From Bacteroidetes bacterium QS_8_64_10 (GTDB lineage Bacteria; Bacteroidota; Rhodothermia; Rhodothermales; Salinibacteraceae): a DNA stretch of 8,356 bases. Both the position numbers and the translations under genes were made by a program. The notes beneath the pieces were generated by a model. That model searched no databases. It worked only from the letters and a program-made list of their open reading frames with translations, and had not been told where the DNA came from. Positions 8,220 through 8,356 of this stretch are shown piece after piece. The stretch covers positions 1 to 8,356 of the forward strand of contig PXTQ01000087.1 of the NCBI GenBank assembly GCA_003022505.1. The letters run 5' to 3'. How positions within the stretch are numbered: the first letter of the stretch is position 1; every line of letters begins with the position of its first letter.

Positions 8220-8235
8220 TGACCTGACAGACCTG
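8208..8235 (+). promoter_or_regulatory. YYTG array before the recQ-like gene
   Basis: CCTG (8208), CTTG (8215), CCTG (8223) and CCTG (8232) follow at 7-, 8- and 9-base steps, ending 10 bases before the ATG at 8246. Layout and distance resemble the arrays before the genes starting at 2247 and 7601. Confidence -1.
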
Positions 8236-8245
8236 AAATGTGCGC

Positions 8246-8356
8246 ATGGAAGGTGAGATCAGCAGAAAGGAAGCACTGGGCGTGCTCGAAGCGCGCTGGG
8301 GGCACGGCTCGTTCCGGGCGGGGCAGTGGCCGGCCATCCGGGCGGTGCTCGATGGG
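8246..8356 (+). CDS. recQ: RecQ-family ATP-dependent DNA helicase, N-terminal fragment (cut by right edge)
   Basis: Only the first 37 codons are in the window. The protein begins MEGEISRKEALGVLEARWGH and continues GSFRAGQWPAIRAVLDG. This is the RecQ motif 0 region (SFR-GQ--AI-AVL-G), which binds the adenine of ATP and lies just before the Walker A helicase motif in the family. RecQ unwinds DNA during recombination and fork repair. The ATG at 8246 puts motif 0 about 23 residues in, within the family's normal range; a GTG at 8240 would add two residues. No good Shine-Dalgarno sequence precedes it, but a YYTG array does. The assignment rests on a short segment, so another superfamily 2 helicase of the RecQ type is possible. 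Confidence -1.
   Translation, partial: MEGEISRKEALGVLEARWGHGSFRAGQWPAIRAVLDG

Overview
The window is about 8.4 kb of GC-rich bacterial DNA. Its protein-coding style (a BipA/TypA with the LWQSG and ERTLRMVDG blocks, a large secreted M14-type peptidase of a kind common in Bacteroidota, a WbbL-like GT2 enzyme) suggests a member of the Rhodothermota/Bacteroidota group, near the Salinibacter/Rhodothermus branch. That placement is inferred from protein flavour and base composition, not from a marker gene.

Layout, left to right: (1) typA/bipA on the minus strand, running off the left edge and broken by a frameshift at about 1246, where roughly a dozen residues also seem to be missing. (2) A 500-base stretch (1747-2246) with a probable short frameshifted minus-strand gene and a hairpin. 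(3) A lower-GC plus-strand module of two overlapping genes: a 75-residue protein of unknown function and a MNT-fold nucleotidyltransferase of the AbiEii/DUF6036 type. (4) A 2.6 kb plus-strand gene for an exported zinc carboxypeptidase-like protein with an intact M14 active site, whose start overlaps the nucleotidyltransferase stop. (5) A perfect palindromic repeat, then a DMT/EamA permease gene that is also frameshifted. (6) A convergent hairpin and a GT2 glycosyltransferase on the minus strand. (7) A small acidic minus-strand protein followed by a strong intrinsic terminator. (8) A divergent intergenic region and the first 37 codons of a plus-strand recQ-like helicase.

No single pathway links the genes: translation stress GTPase, toxin-antitoxin-like nucleotidyltransferase pair, secreted peptidase, exporter, cell-surface glycan synthesis and DNA repair sit side by side. 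The most interesting non-coding signal is an iterated YYTG array (CCTG/CTTG every 7-9 bases) that ends 9-12 bases before the start codon of three unrelated genes (2247, 7601 minus, 8246), each time in the sense orientation. Two conserved genes broken by apparent small deletions, plus a third short frameshift, mean the quality of this sequence should be questioned before calling true pseudogenes. I saw no CRISPR array, tRNA, rRNA, insertion sequence or obvious new multi-gene defence system; the nucleotidyltransferase pair is the closest candidate.
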